42,405 nt of DNA, taken from contig NZ_AXAE01000039.1 of NCBI RefSeq assembly GCF_000472705.1, forward strand, positions 1-42,405, in the 5' to 3' direction. The DNA is from Mesorhizobium erdmanii USDA 3471 (GTDB taxonomy: Bacteria; Pseudomonadota; Alphaproteobacteria; Rhizobiales; Rhizobiaceae). Made by a program: the position numbers and the translations under genes. This document shows positions 9,248-18,325 of this stretch, piece after piece (within the stretch, counting starts at the first letter, position 1; every line of letters begins with the position of its first letter). A model generated the notes under the pieces. The model saw nothing but the letters and a program-made list of their open reading frames with translations. It was not told the origin of the DNA and searched no databases.

Positions 9248-10243
9248 TCAATAGATCTTGGAGAACTTCTCGATGTTGCTCTTGTCGAACTGGAAGGGCG
9301 GAGCCATCGCAGCCGAGTTGGTGTCGTCGAGCGTGACCTTGCCGACGCGGCCGATCGACAGCGTCGCGCCGGGCTTGGCCTCTTCCTTCTTCACCGCCAG
9401 GTCGTGGGCGAGGTAGACGGCGGAGTAGCCGAGGTCGATCGGGTTCCAGAGCGCAACCGCCTGGCTGGCGCCGTTGTCGATGAACTTCTTGAACTCCGAC
9501 GGCAGCGCCAAGCCGGTGACATTGACCTTGCCGATCAGGTTCTCGTCGGTGACGACCTGGGCGGCGGCAACGACGCCGACGGTGGTCGGCGCGATGATCG
9601 CCTTGAGGTTAGGATAGGACTTCAACAAGCCCTTGGCCTCGTCCGTGCTTTTTGCGGAGTCATCATCGCCATAGACGGTCGCGACCAGTTTGATCTTGGG
9701 GAACTTCTCCGGCAGGATCTTCTTGGCCGCGTCGATCCAGGCGTTCTGGTTGGTGGCGGTCGAGGAGGCCGACAGGATGGCGACGTCGCCGCCTTCCGGC
9801 AGATAGTCGGCGGCGAGCTTGATGATGGTCTCGCCGATCAGGCCGGTGTCGGACGGGTTGAGGTGAAGCTGGCGACCTTCCTTGGCGACGCCCGAATCCC
9901 AGGAGATGACGGTGATGCCGCGCTCCATGGCCTTCTTCAGCACCGGTACCAGCGCGTCGGCGTCATTGGCCGAAATCGCGATCGCGTTGACCTTCTGGGC
10001 GATCAGCGAGTTGACCACTTCGATCTGCGCTTCGGCGGTCGCCTTGGTCGGGCCGGTGTAGATGATGTCGACATCGCCGAGTTCCTTGGCCGCCTCTTCG
10101 GCGCCCTTGTTGGCGGCATCGAAGAAGCCGTTGCCGAGCGACTTCACCACCAGCGCGATCTTGACGTTCTCGGCATAGGCGGCATTCACGAACATGGCGG
10201 CCGAGAACGCGGCCGTCACCATCAATTTCTTCAGAAAGCTCAT
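9248..10243 (-). CDS. rhaS: Rhamnose ABC transporter periplasmic binding protein
   Basis: Periplasmic substrate-binding protein (peripla_BP_4, RbsB type) that delivers L-rhamnose to the RhaPQT importer. ATG 10243 is preceded by AGGGAGG and opens a Sec signal peptide (MSFLKKLMVTAAF, cleavage likely after AYA at residue 24). The mature part starts VKIALVVKSLGNGFFDAANKGAEEAAKELG, typical of the family, and includes the hinge and pocket segments VNAIAISANDADALVPVLKKA and VISWDSGV. Length is 331 residues. A start nine codons further upstream is possible but would put charged residues before the signal. It is the second gene of the minus operon, 50 bp after rhaR. Confidence 0.94.
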   Translation of the reverse strand: MSFLKKLMVTAAFSAAMFVNAAYAENVKIALVVKSLGNGFFDAANKGAEEAAKELGDVDIIYTGPTKATAEAQIEVVNSLIAQKVNAIAISANDADALVPVLKKAMERGITVISWDSGVAKEGRQLHLNPSDTGLIGETIIKLAADYLPEGGDVAILSASSTATNQNAWIDAAKKILPEKFPKIKLVATVYGDDDSAKSTDEAKGLLKSYPNLKAIIAPTTVGVVAAAQVVTDENLIGKVNVTGLALPSEFKKFIDNGASQAVALWNPIDLGYSAVYLAHDLAVKKEEAKPGATLSIGRVGKVTLDDTNSAAMAPPFQFDKSNIEKFSKIY

Positions 10244-10293
10244 CGTATATCCTCCCTTTTTGCGTTGCATTCCATCACCGCTGCGGGCGCGTC

Positions 10294-11097
10294 TCAGGCC
10301 TGCAGTGAAGATTCTTCCTTTGCCGATTTGCGGGCGACGATCAGCGTCACGCCGGCGGTTTCCAGCATCTTGGCCTCGCGATCCTCGATGCCGTCATCGG
10401 TGATGACGGTGGCGATGCGCGACAGGCCGCACAGGATCAGGCTGGAGCGTTTGCGGAATTTCGAGGAATCGACCAGCACCACCAGCTCGTCGGCCTGGTC
10501 GATCAGCTTCTGCTCCGCCTGTATCAGCAGCGGATCGCCTTCCATCAGCCCGAGTGGCCCAAGCCCCTGCGCGCCCATGAACATGCGGCGCGCATAGAAA
10601 TTGCGCGTCACGTCATTGTCGAAGGGCGAGAGGATGATGTTCTGCTCGCGGTAAATGGTGCCGCCCGACAGCATCACCGTGTTCTTGGAATGCTTGAGCA
10701 GATGCTCGGCGATCGGGAACGAATTGGTGAAGATCGGCATACGGCGGCCGGTCAGGAAATGCACCATTTGGAAGGTGGTGGTGCCACCATTGATGATGAT
10801 CGGCTCGCCATCCCCGCACAATTCGACCGCTTCGCGAGCGATCGCCCGCTTCTGCGAAGCATTGATCGTTTCGTTGACGGAAAAGGGCCGGCCAGCCAGG
10901 CCGATGAACTGTGGCGGCGAGATTGCCTCGGCGCCACCGCGCACCCGGCGCAGGCGCTTCTGGACATGCAGAGCAGCGATGTCGCGCCGGATCGTCGCCT
11001 CGGAGGACTCCGTCAGGTCGACCATTTCCTGCACCGTCACCACAGGTTTTTCCTGGACGGCGGACAGAATGATCCTGTGGCGCTCTTTTTCGTGCAT
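10294..11097 (-). CDS. rhaR: DeoR-family regulator of rhamnose genes
   Basis: Cytoplasmic DeoR-type repressor; the R. leguminosarum homologue RhaR is a negative regulator of the rha operons. The N-terminal winged helix (about 1-57) includes KPVVTVQEMVDLTESSEATIRRDI and the DeoR wing RRVRGGAEA. The C-terminal sugar-phosphate sensing domain contains INGGTTTFQMVHFL, NSFPIAEHL, MLSGGTIYRE and VVLVDSSKFRKRSSL, the ISOCOT-type effector pocket. ATG 11097 follows AGGGAGGA, so I prefer it to the ATG seven codons upstream. It is first in the minus operon and diverges from rhaD. It probably binds the inverted repeats at 11140-11212. Confidence 0.93.
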   Translation of the reverse strand: MHEKERHRIILSAVQEKPVVTVQEMVDLTESSEATIRRDIAALHVQKRLRRVRGGAEAISPPQFIGLAGRPFSVNETINASQKRAIAREAVELCGDGEPIIINGGTTTFQMVHFLTGRRMPIFTNSFPIAEHLLKHSKNTVMLSGGTIYREQNIILSPFDNDVTRNFYARRMFMGAQGLGPLGLMEGDPLLIQAEQKLIDQADELVVLVDSSKFRKRSSLILCGLSRIATVITDDGIEDREAKMLETAGVTLIVARKSAKEESSLQA

Positions 11098-11139
11098 GGT
11101 TCCTCCCTGCCTGGCCATCTAGGCACTCAAAACGAGCAG

Positions 11140-11233
11140 TGTCAATCATTTCCGATCATATAATTTCATTGTGCAGTGCAATATGATCGATATTGACCGT
11201 TTGTGATTGACAAGCAAGGCGCTTGCGTAGACA
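11140..11233. promoter_or_regulatory. Divergent rhaR/rhaD promoter with nested operators
   Basis: Two inverted repeats nest here. The outer arms TGTCAATCA (11140-11148) and TGATTGACA (11204-11212) are perfect complements. The inner arms CGATCATAT (11153-11161) and ATATGATCG (11181-11189) are perfect over nine bases. Each outer arm contains TTGACA oriented as a -35 box for one of the two divergent units. For rhaR, TTGACA is followed 18 bases later by TAGATG (11121-11116). For rhaD, TTGACA (11207-11212) is followed 15 bases later by TAGACA (11228-11233), a weaker fit. The inner repeat is the best candidate RhaR operator. The repeats are seen; promoter and operator roles are inferred. Confidence 0.6.
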
Positions 11234-11281
11234 TTCCCGGCAAAATGGACTGCGGCTTTTTGCGTCCCAGGGAGGATATCC

Positions 11282-13384
11282 ATGCTCGACAAGCGCTCCG
11301 GCTCGCGCCTCGCCAATCTTTGGGATGATGCGAAGGCCAAGGGGATGAGCGACCCCGAGCTTCTGGTCTATCGCTCGAACACACTGGGTTCCGACAAGCG
11401 CGTCACCAATTATGGTGGCGGCAACACATCTTCCAAGATCCGGCAGAAAGACCCGCTCTCGGGCGAGATTGTCGAGGTGCTGTGGGTCAAGGGCTCAGGT
11501 GGCGACAGCGCCTCGATCAAGCTTGACGGTTTCGCCACCCTCTACATGGACAAGTTGCGCGCGCTGAAAGGCCTTTATCGCGGCGTCGAACATGAGGACG
11601 AGATGGTGGGATATCTGCCCCACTGCACCTTCAACCTCAATCCGCGCGCGGCCTCGATCGACACTCCGCTGCACGCCTATGTGCCGAAGCCTTTCGTCGA
11701 TCACATGCATCCCGACGCCATCATCGCCATTGCCGCGGCGAAGGATTCCAGGGCGCTGACCAAGGAAATCTTCGGCGACGCCATCGGCTGGCTGCCGTGG
11801 AAGCGGCCGGGCTTCGAACTTGGCCTGTGGCTGGAGAAGTTCTGCCTCGAGAACCCCACCGCGAAAGGCGTCATCCTCGAAAGCCACGGCCTGTTCACCT
11901 GGGGCGACACGCCCAAGGAATGCTACGAGACGACGATCTCGGTGATCAATCAGGCGATCGAGTGGTTCGAGCGCCGCTCCGAGGGGGTGGCCATCTTCGG
12001 CGGTGAAATGGTCAAGTCGCTCGACGCTGCCGCCCGCCGCGCCATCGCGGCGAAGCTGATGCCCAGGATTCGCGGCCTGATCTCGGAAAAGAGCCACAAG
12101 CTCGGCCACTTCGACGATTCACCCGCCGTGCTCGAATTCGTTAATTCGAGGGATCTGCGACCGCTGGCCGCACTTGGCACCTCATGCCCGGACCATTTCC
12201 TGCGCACCAAGATCCGGCCGCTGGTCATCGAGTTCGATCCGGCCAAGCCTGATGTCGATGCGGTGATCGCGCGCCTCGCCGACGACGTCGCCGAATATCG
12301 TGTCGGCTATCAGGCCTATTACGACAGCTGCAAGCATCCGGACTCGCCCGCCATCCGCGACCCGAACGCGGTGGTCTACCTGATGCCCGGCGTTGGCATG
12401 TTCACCTTCGCCGGCGACAAGGCGACCGCGCGCATCTCCGGCGAGTTCTATGTCAACGCCATCAATGTCATGCGCGGCGCCTCGACCGTCTCCTCCTATG
12501 TCGGCCTGCCGGCCCAGGAAGCCTTCGACATCGAGTACTGGCTGCTCGAGGACCTGAAGCTGCAGCGCATGCCGAAGCCGAAGTCGCTTGCCGGCCAGAT
12601 CGCGCTGGTCACCGGCGGCGCCGGCGGCATCGGCCGCGCGACCGCCAACCGGCTGCTGCGTGAAGGCGCCTGCGTGGTGCTGGCCGACATCGACGAGGCG
12701 GCACTGGCCAGCGCCAATGAGGAACTGGCCAAGGCCTATGGCAACGATTTCGTCCGCCCGGTGGTCATCAACGTCACCTCCGAGGACCAGGTCGTCTCCG
12801 GCTTTGCCGAGACGGCGGTCGAGTTCGGCGGCATCGACATCCTGGTCTCCAATGCGGGGCTCGCCTCCTCGGCGCCGATCGAGGAAACCACGCTGGCGCT
12901 GTGGAACAAGAACATGGACATACTATCGACCGGCTATTTCCTGGTCTCGCGGGAAGCCTTCCGGCTGTTCAGGGTGCAGAAAATTGGCGGCAACGTCATC
13001 TTCGTCGCCTCCAAGAACGGCCTTGCCGCCTCGCCCAACGCCGCCGCCTATTGCACCGCCAAGGCGGCGGAGATCCATCTCGCGCGCTGTCTGGCGCTGG
13101 AAGGCGCGGAGGCGCAGATCCGGGTGAATGTCGTCAATCCGGATGCCGTATTGCGCGGCTCGAAGATCTGGACCGGCGAGTGGAAGGAACAGCGCGCCGC
13201 TGCCTACAAGATGTCGACCGACGACCTCGAGGAGCATTACCGCTCGCGCTCGATGCTGAAGCGTTCCGTGTTTCCCGAAGACATCGCCGAGGCGATCTAT
13301 TTCTTTGCCTCCGACATGTCGGCCAAGTCGACCGGCAACATCATCAACGTCGACGCCGGCAACGCGCAAAGTTTTACGCGCTAG
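11282..13384 (+). CDS. rhaD: Bifunctional rhamnulose-1-phosphate aldolase / L-lactaldehyde dehydrogenase-type SDR
   Basis: Fusion protein of 700 residues. The N-terminal half (about 20-420) is a class II aldolase: the substrate loop GGGNTS (45-50) and the zinc ligands H141 and H143 (in DHMHPD) and H202 (SHGLFTWGD). The C-terminal part (about 438-700) is a short-chain dehydrogenase: TGGAGGIG (444-451), NAG (524-526), S577 and Y590xxxK594. It cleaves rhamnulose-1-phosphate to DHAP and lactaldehyde and oxidises or reduces the lactaldehyde; the direction and cofactor are not visible. ATG 11282 follows GGGAGGATATCC. This architecture is normal for rhizobial RhaD. It is the first gene of the plus-strand operon. 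Confidence 0.94.
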   Translation: MLDKRSGSRLANLWDDAKAKGMSDPELLVYRSNTLGSDKRVTNYGGGNTSSKIRQKDPLSGEIVEVLWVKGSGGDSASIKLDGFATLYMDKLRALKGLYRGVEHEDEMVGYLPHCTFNLNPRAASIDTPLHAYVPKPFVDHMHPDAIIAIAAAKDSRALTKEIFGDAIGWLPWKRPGFELGLWLEKFCLENPTAKGVILESHGLFTWGDTPKECYETTISVINQAIEWFERRSEGVAIFGGEMVKSLDAAARRAIAAKLMPRIRGLISEKSHKLGHFDDSPAVLEFVNSRDLRPLAALGTSCPDHFLRTKIRPLVIEFDPAKPDVDAVIARLADDVAEYRVGYQAYYDSCKHPDSPAIRDPNAVVYLMPGVGMFTFAGDKATARISGEFYVNAINVMRGASTVSSYVGLPAQEAFDIEYWLLEDLKLQRMPKPKSLAGQIALVTGGAGGIGRATANRLLREGACVVLADIDEAALASANEELAKAYGNDFVRPVVINVTSEDQVVSGFAETAVEFGGIDILVSNAGLASSAPIEETTLALWNKNMDILSTGYFLVSREAFRLFRVQKIGGNVIFVASKNGLAASPNAAAYCTAKAAEIHLARCLALEGAEAQIRVNVVNPDAVLRGSKIWTGEWKEQRAAAYKMSTDDLEEHYRSRSMLKRSVFPEDIAEAIYFFASDMSAKSTGNIINVDAGNAQSFTR

Positions 13385-13474
13385 GCGCGCTTCCCTTCCG
13401 TTTTACGGGCAGAAGGTGCCCGAAGGGCGGATGAGGGGCGGCGTCAGCCGAACGTAGTCTTGGGAGGAAGTGCA

Positions 13475-14767
13475 TTGTCCGAATTGATCATCTCCGCCGA
13501 CGTCATCGAAAAGAGCAACGCCGCCCGCAAGGCCGGCCTCGAGCGCGACTATGCCTCGCTCGGCGAACGCCTTGAACGTCGCGGCATCGCCATCGACGTC
13601 ATCCGCGCCAAAGTCGAGAAATTCGCCGTGGCCATCCCGTCCTGGGGCGTCGGCACCGGGGGCACCCGCTTTGCCCGGTTTCCCGGCGCCGGCGAGCCGC
13701 GCGATATCTTCGACAAGATCGAGGATTGCGCCGTCATCAGCCAGTTGACGCGGGCGACGCCGACCGTCTCGCTGCATATTCCGTGGGACAAGGCCGATCC
13801 GAACCGGCTGAAGCAGGCGGCCTCACGCTTCGGCCTCGGCTTCGACGCCATGAATTCCAACACCTTCTCCGACGCCAGGGACCAGAAGCTGTCCTACAAA
13901 TTCGGCTCGCTGTCGCATGCCGATGCCGGCACCCGCCGGCAAGCGGTCGAGCACAATCTCGAATGCATCGAGATCGGCAGGACGCTGGGCTCCAAGGCGC
14001 TGACCGTATGGATCGGCGACGGCTCGAATTTTCCCGGCCAGGTCAATTTCGCCAAGGCCTTCGAACGCTACCTCGACGCCATGAGGGAGGTCTATGCCGG
14101 ACTGCCCGCCGACTGGAAGCTGTTCACCGAGCACAAGATGTATGAGCCGGCCTTCTATTCGACGGTCGTGCAGGACTGGGGCACCAACTACATGATCGCC
14201 AAGGAATTGGGCGACAAGGCGTTCTGCCTGGTCGACCTCGGTCACCACGCTCCCAACGTCAACATCGAGATGATCGTATCGCGGTTGATCCAGTTCAAAA
14301 AACTCGGTGGCTTCCACTTCAACGATTCCAAATATGGCGACGACGACCTCGATGCGGGCTCGATCGATCCCTACCGGCTATTCCTCGTCTTCAACGAATT
14401 GGTCGACGCCGAACTGTCGGGCGTCGAGGGTTTCGACCCGGCCCACATGCTCGACCAGAGCCACAATGTCACCGATCCGATCGAAAGCCTGATGCTGTCG
14501 GCGGTCGAGGTGCAGCGCGCCTATGCGCAGGCGTTGCTGGTCGACCGCAAGGCGCTCGAAGGCTTCCAGGACGGCAATGACGCGCTGATGGCGACGCAGA
14601 CATTGAAGGCAGCCTATCGCACAGATGTCGAGCCGATCCTGGCCATGGCGCGGCTGAACACCGGCGGCGCCGTCGATCCCGTCGCCGCCTATCGCGAAGC
14701 TGGCTACCGCGCCAAGGTCGCGGCGGAACGCCCGGCGGTTGCCGGCGGCAGCGGCGGCATCGTGTGA
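13475..14767 (+). CDS. rhaI: L-rhamnose isomerase (Pseudomonas/rhizobial type)
   Basis: TIM-barrel metal-dependent isomerase that converts L-rhamnose to L-rhamnulose. Characteristic segments are SWGVGTGGTRFARFPG (about 47-62), SLHIPWDK, KALTVWIGDGSNFPGQ, the metal-site residues in LFTEHKMYEPAFYST, VDLGHHAPNVNIE and GGFHFNDSKYGDDDLD. I place the start at TTG 13475, seven bases after GGAGG (13463-13467), giving 430 residues and the N-terminus MSELIISADV. A TTG at 13460 lies upstream of that ribosome site and is less likely. It follows rhaD by 90 bp on the same strand. Confidence 0.94.
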   Translation: MSELIISADVIEKSNAARKAGLERDYASLGERLERRGIAIDVIRAKVEKFAVAIPSWGVGTGGTRFARFPGAGEPRDIFDKIEDCAVISQLTRATPTVSLHIPWDKADPNRLKQAASRFGLGFDAMNSNTFSDARDQKLSYKFGSLSHADAGTRRQAVEHNLECIEIGRTLGSKALTVWIGDGSNFPGQVNFAKAFERYLDAMREVYAGLPADWKLFTEHKMYEPAFYSTVVQDWGTNYMIAKELGDKAFCLVDLGHHAPNVNIEMIVSRLIQFKKLGGFHFNDSKYGDDDLDAGSIDPYRLFLVFNELVDAELSGVEGFDPAHMLDQSHNVTDPIESLMLSAVEVQRAYAQALLVDRKALEGFQDGNDALMATQTLKAAYRTDVEPILAMARLNTGGAVDPVAAYREAGYRAKVAAERPAVAGGSGGIV

Positions 14768-14867
14768 TGTGCCTAACACCCTATTTGATCTGGGCCACCG
14801 CCATTGGTGGTGGACAGGTTCGCCGGCAGGGTCTTTCCTAGGCGCACGCAACGCCGGGAGCACCGCC

Positions 14868-16607
14868 ATGCCTTTGACCCGCCGGACGCTGATTGGCGTC
14901 ACTCTTTCGCTCGCAATTGCCCTCACGCCGTCGGCAATCGCCTTTGCCGCGTCGCCAGCGCCCGCCAAGGGCGAGCACGGCATGGTGGTCACCGCCCAGC
15001 ATCTGGCCTCGGAAGTCGGCGTCGAGGTGCTGAAGAAAGGCGGCAATGCGGTCGATGCGGCGGTCGCCGTCGGCTATGCGCTCGCGGTCGTCTATCCCAA
15101 CGCCGGCAATATCGGCGGCGGCGGCTTCATGACCATCCGCTTCAAGGACGGCAGATCCACCTTCCTCGATTTCCGCGAGCGCGCGCCGCTCGCCGCGACG
15201 AAAACCATGTATCTCGACAAGGATGGCAACCCGGTGAAGGGTGCGAGCCTCGACGGTTACCTCGCGGTCGGCGTGCCGGGTTCGGTGGCGGGCTTCGAGA
15301 TGGCGCGCGAAAAATACGGCACGCTGACGCGGCAGGACCTGATGGCGCCGGCTATTGCCTACGCCAAGGATGGGTTTGTGTTCGATCAGGGTGATGCCGC
15401 CTCGTTTGCCGGCAACGCCGACCGGCTGGCGAAGGACCCCGCCGCCGCCGCCGCCTTCCTCAAACCCGACGGCAAGCCTTATGGCATCGGCGAGCGGCTG
15501 GTGCAGCCGGACCTCGCCGCCTCCCTCTCGGCGATCTCGGAGATGGGCGCCGATGCCTTCTACGAGGGCGCTATCGCCGACGCCGTCGTCAAGGCAAGCG
15601 GCGCCAAGGGCGGCATCCTGGCCAAGTCCGATTTCGAGCAGTATGCCGTGCGTGAGCTGAAGCCGGTGACCTGTTCCTATCGCGGCTACGAGATCATCTC
15701 CTCGCCGCCGCCGAGCTCCGGTGGCGTCATCATCTGCGAAATCCTCAATATCCTCGAAGGATATCCGCTGTCCTATCTCGGCGCCGGCTCGGCCGAGACG
15801 GTGCATGTCATGGTCGAGGCCATGCGGCATGCCTATGTCGACCGCAACTCGGCCCTCGGCGATCCCGATTTCGTCGACAATCCGGTCTCGAAGCTGCTCG
15901 ACAAGAACTATGCGAAAGACATCCGCGGCAAGATCGATCCGTTCCGGGCCGGCGTGTCACAAGACTTGATGCCCAAGGGTTTCGGCGAATCGAAGGAGAC
16001 CACCCATTATTCGATCATCGACAATGACGGCAACGCGGTGGCGGTCACCTACACGCTGAACGGTTCGTTCGGCGCCGGCGTCGTCGCCGACGGCACCGGC
16101 ATCCTGCTCAACAACGAGATGGACGATTTCACCCAAAAACCCGGCGTGCCCAACCTCTACGGGCTGGTCCAGGGCGAGGCCAACGCCATCCAGCCGAAGA
16201 AAACGCCGCTGTCATCGATGAGCCCGACCATCGTCGCCAGGGACGGCAAGCCGTTCATGGTCATCGGCAGCCCGGGCGGTTCGCGCATCATCACCATCAC
16301 GCTGGAGGCCATCGTCAACGTCGTCGACCACGGCATGAACATCCAGGAGGCGATCGACGCGCCGCGCATCCACCACCAATGGCTGCCGGACAAGATCTAT
16401 GTCGAGCCGTTCGGACTTTCGCCCGATACCGAAAAGCTGCTGGCCGGCATGGGCTACCACCTCGATCTCGGCGATCAGACCTGGGGCAAGGCGGCGGGCA
16501 TTCTCGTCGGCGGCAACAGCTTGGGCGAGATCGAGAAGGGTGGGGGCGCCCGCTACAACGGCGCTATCGACAGCCGCGCGGCCTCAGGCGAGGCGCTGGG
16601 ATATTGA
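14868..16607 (+). CDS. ggt: Gamma-glutamyltransferase (periplasmic, self-processing)
   Basis: N-terminal-nucleophile hydrolase that transfers or hydrolyses the gamma-glutamyl group of glutathione. The ATG at 14868 follows GGGAG and opens a signal peptide (PLTRRTLIGVTLSLAIAL, cleavage near AFA at about residue 27). The large subunit has the GNAVDAAVAVGYALAVVYPN and GNIGGGGFM segments. Autocleavage is expected before T378 in ETTHYSIIDNDGN, which becomes the catalytic residue of the small subunit. The MSPTIVARDG and GSPGGSRI motifs follow as usual. The 579 residues match the family. The frame is open upstream to 14739 without a better start. There is no obvious operon partner; the small gene downstream is on the other strand. 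Confidence 0.95.
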   Translation: MPLTRRTLIGVTLSLAIALTPSAIAFAASPAPAKGEHGMVVTAQHLASEVGVEVLKKGGNAVDAAVAVGYALAVVYPNAGNIGGGGFMTIRFKDGRSTFLDFRERAPLAATKTMYLDKDGNPVKGASLDGYLAVGVPGSVAGFEMAREKYGTLTRQDLMAPAIAYAKDGFVFDQGDAASFAGNADRLAKDPAAAAAFLKPDGKPYGIGERLVQPDLAASLSAISEMGADAFYEGAIADAVVKASGAKGGILAKSDFEQYAVRELKPVTCSYRGYEIISSPPPSSGGVIICEILNILEGYPLSYLGAGSAETVHVMVEAMRHAYVDRNSALGDPDFVDNPVSKLLDKNYAKDIRGKIDPFRAGVSQDLMPKGFGESKETTHYSIIDNDGNAVAVTYTLNGSFGAGVVADGTGILLNNEMDDFTQKPGVPNLYGLVQGEANAIQPKKTPLSSMSPTIVARDGKPFMVIGSPGGSRIITITLEAIVNVVDHGMNIQEAIDAPRIHHQWLPDKIYVEPFGLSPDTEKLLAGMGYHLDLGDQTWGKAAGILVGGNSLGEIEKGGGARYNGAIDSRAASGEALGY

Positions 16608-16614
16608 TACCCGG

Positions 16615-16659
16615 ACGGCCCCCTGGCCGGGCGCCGGTTCAAGGCCTCGCAGGGGCCGT
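16615..16659. terminator. Hairpin between convergent ggt and small membrane gene
   Basis: ACGGCCCC (16615-16622) and GGGGCCGT (16652-16659) can pair over eight bases around a GC-rich loop that can itself fold. It sits between two convergent stop codons and touches the stop of the minus-strand gene. There is no T-run, so efficiency is uncertain. It is a possible bidirectional terminator. Confidence 0.4.
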
Positions 16660-17000
16660 CAGGTAACCAGCGTTATGGTCGATGCGATCAGCATCAGCGC
16701 CGCGATACCGACGAACAGCGCATAGATGCGCGGCCTGTCGAGCAGCAGCGCATTTCCTGAAATCCAGGCCGATGTTGCGCCGCCCAGCGCGAAGAGGAAC
16801 CCGTTGCGATGGCCAAAGGTCATCGACGCGGCCATCAGCCCGCCGATGATCAGGGCGCCAAAGACGATGATCACGGCGACCGCGTATTTCTCGAAATCAT
16901 TGTTGCCGATTCCCGGCCCGATCGCGTTCAGATTGGGCAGGTCATCCGGGTCGAAGGGGTTCGCCGACCCGTATTCGTCTTGACCGATCGATTCTCGCAT
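16659..17000 (-). CDS. Small integral membrane protein, unknown function
   Basis: I do not recognise a named family. The 113-residue protein starts at ATG 17000, with GGAG about eleven bases upstream. It has a hydrophilic acidic N-terminus rich in Asp, Asn and Pro (about 1-40), then three to four hydrophobic stretches: AVAVIIVFGALIIGGLMAA, FLFALGGATSAWISGNALLL and IYALFVGIAALMLIAS. Codon use resembles the neighbours, so it is probably real. It converges on ggt. The next 315 bases upstream are gene-free. Confidence 0.75.
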   Translation of the reverse strand: MRESIGQDEYGSANPFDPDDLPNLNAIGPGIGNNDFEKYAVAVIIVFGALIIGGLMAASMTFGHRNGFLFALGGATSAWISGNALLLDRPRIYALFVGIAALMLIASTITLVT

Positions 17001-17315
17001 CACTCGTTCTCCGCTGACGGGCAACAAACCATCAACACTTGTCCAGTGCAACCCGATCGCACGCCCCTCTATGCGTTGGCCGTCATCTTCAACACGTTCC
17101 GGCGGCGCTTGTCACCGTTTTTTCGGACACCTGGCTCCAATGCAACACGCGTCCGCGCTCGGACGGTACGCCGCCATCCCATTCCATATGGACCGTGGTC
17201 GCGGGGAAAAGAAGATGGCGCCGATCAACTCGGCGCCGCCGTGCGCCGAGCGCTGCGGCGGGGAGTCGCAGCGCCCAGCCAGATGGATTGTTGGCTTCCG
17301 GCTGCATCTTCAATC
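17001..17315. other. Gene-free interval upstream of the iron-uptake genes
   Basis: About 315 bases between a minus-strand membrane-protein gene and the IRO box. All open frames here are short and lack ribosome sites or family resemblance. No tRNA, repeat or further operator was seen. Confidence 0.5.
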
Positions 17316-17345
17316 TTGACTATGAAAGTCATGTTTTATAGTCAA
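17316..17345 (+). promoter_or_regulatory. Candidate iron-responsive operator (RirA-type IRO box) and promoter of fhuDB
   Basis: TGA (17317-17319), nine bases, then TCA (17329-17331) fits the rhizobial iron-responsive operator pattern TGA-N9-TCA, recognised by RirA in other rhizobia. Within it, TGACT-ATGAA-AGTCA is a perfect inverted repeat. A wider perfect repeat pairs TTGACTAT (17316-17323) with ATAGTCAA (17338-17345). TTGACT and TATAGT (17337-17342), 15 bases apart, could be -35 and -10, so binding would block transcription. The match is direct and the iron link is strengthened by fhuD/fhuB downstream. Regulator identity is inferred. Confidence 0.65.
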
Positions 17346-17449
17346 CCGGCATGGGCCGCTCGAGGCCGGAGTTCGCGAACAGGCACGCCAAATTGGAAAC
17401 AGACCAGCAGACCAGTCCTGCGGGGACAGGCTATCGTTCGCGCGGTTGG

Positions 17450-18325
17450 ATGACCCGGCGCGGCGCGCTCGCGCTGTTCGGGCTGCCCCTGGCTGCCATC
17501 ATGTCGCGACCAGCCGAGGCAAAGCCGCTACGTATCATCTGCCTGGACGACGGACTGGCGGAAACCTTGCTCATGCTCGGCGTCACGCCGGTCGCTGTCG
17601 CCGACCGCGAAGTCTGGGAGAAGTGGGTGGTCGAGCCGCCGCTGCCGCCCGAGGTTGCCGATATAGGCACGATCCTGGAACCCAACCTCGAATTCCTGCA
17701 GCAGCTTCGTCCCGACATCATCCTCTCCATTCCCTATCTCGACGGCATCAAGCCGCAGCTCGAACGCGTGGCGCCGGTGACGACGATCGGCATCTATACG
17801 CCTGACGGCCAGCCTTATCGGCGCGCCATCGAGGCGACCCGGCAACTGGCCACCCTCGTCGGCAGGGAAAGGGAAGGCGAAGCGCTGATCGCGGCGACGG
17901 AGACGTATTTCTCGGATGTCAGGCGGCAATTGGCGCTGCTTTCGGCGCGGCCGGTCTACATCGTCAACTTCCTCGATCCGCGCAATGTCCGCGTCTATGG
18001 GGAAAAGAGCCTGTTTCAGGCGGTGTTCGACCGTATCGGCATCCGCAACGCCTGGACAGGCGAGACCAATTACTGGGGATTTGCGACCGTCGGCATCGAC
18101 GGGCTGGCGACGTCGGACGACGCGCGCCTTGCCTATCTCGAACCCTTGCCCGAAGGGGCGGGCAGCACGCTGACCGAAAGCCCGGTCTGGAACGCCATGC
18201 CGTTCGTGCGCAACCGCTCGATCATGCGTTTGCCCCCGGTGTTGATGTTCGGCACGCTGCCGTCGGCGAGCCGCTTTGCCAGGCTGCTGGCCGAGGCGCT
18301 GACAGCGGAGCGCGCCGGTGGCTGA
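17450..18325 (+). CDS. fhuD: Hydroxamate siderophore-binding protein, FhuD-like
   Basis: Periplasmic binding protein for ferric siderophore import. It closely follows E. coli FhuD: the EPPLPPEVADIG, EPNLEFLQQLRPDIIL and DPRNVRVYGEKSLFQ segments, then GIRNAWTGETNYWGFATVGIDGLA and WNAMPFVR. The N-terminus MTRRGALALFGLPLAAIMS with AEA near residue 24 resembles a twin-arginine signal, as in E. coli FhuD. I chose ATG 17450 because a promoter at 17316-17342 would start transcription near 17349, leaving the in-frame ATG at 17351 leaderless. If that upstream start is used, the protein gains 33 residues. It overlaps fhuB by eight bases. Confidence 0.88.
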   Translation: MTRRGALALFGLPLAAIMSRPAEAKPLRIICLDDGLAETLLMLGVTPVAVADREVWEKWVVEPPLPPEVADIGTILEPNLEFLQQLRPDIILSIPYLDGIKPQLERVAPVTTIGIYTPDGQPYRRAIEATRQLATLVGREREGEALIAATETYFSDVRRQLALLSARPVYIVNFLDPRNVRVYGEKSLFQAVFDRIGIRNAWTGETNYWGFATVGIDGLATSDDARLAYLEPLPEGAGSTLTESPVWNAMPFVRNRSIMRLPPVLMFGTLPSASRFARLLAEALTAERAGG

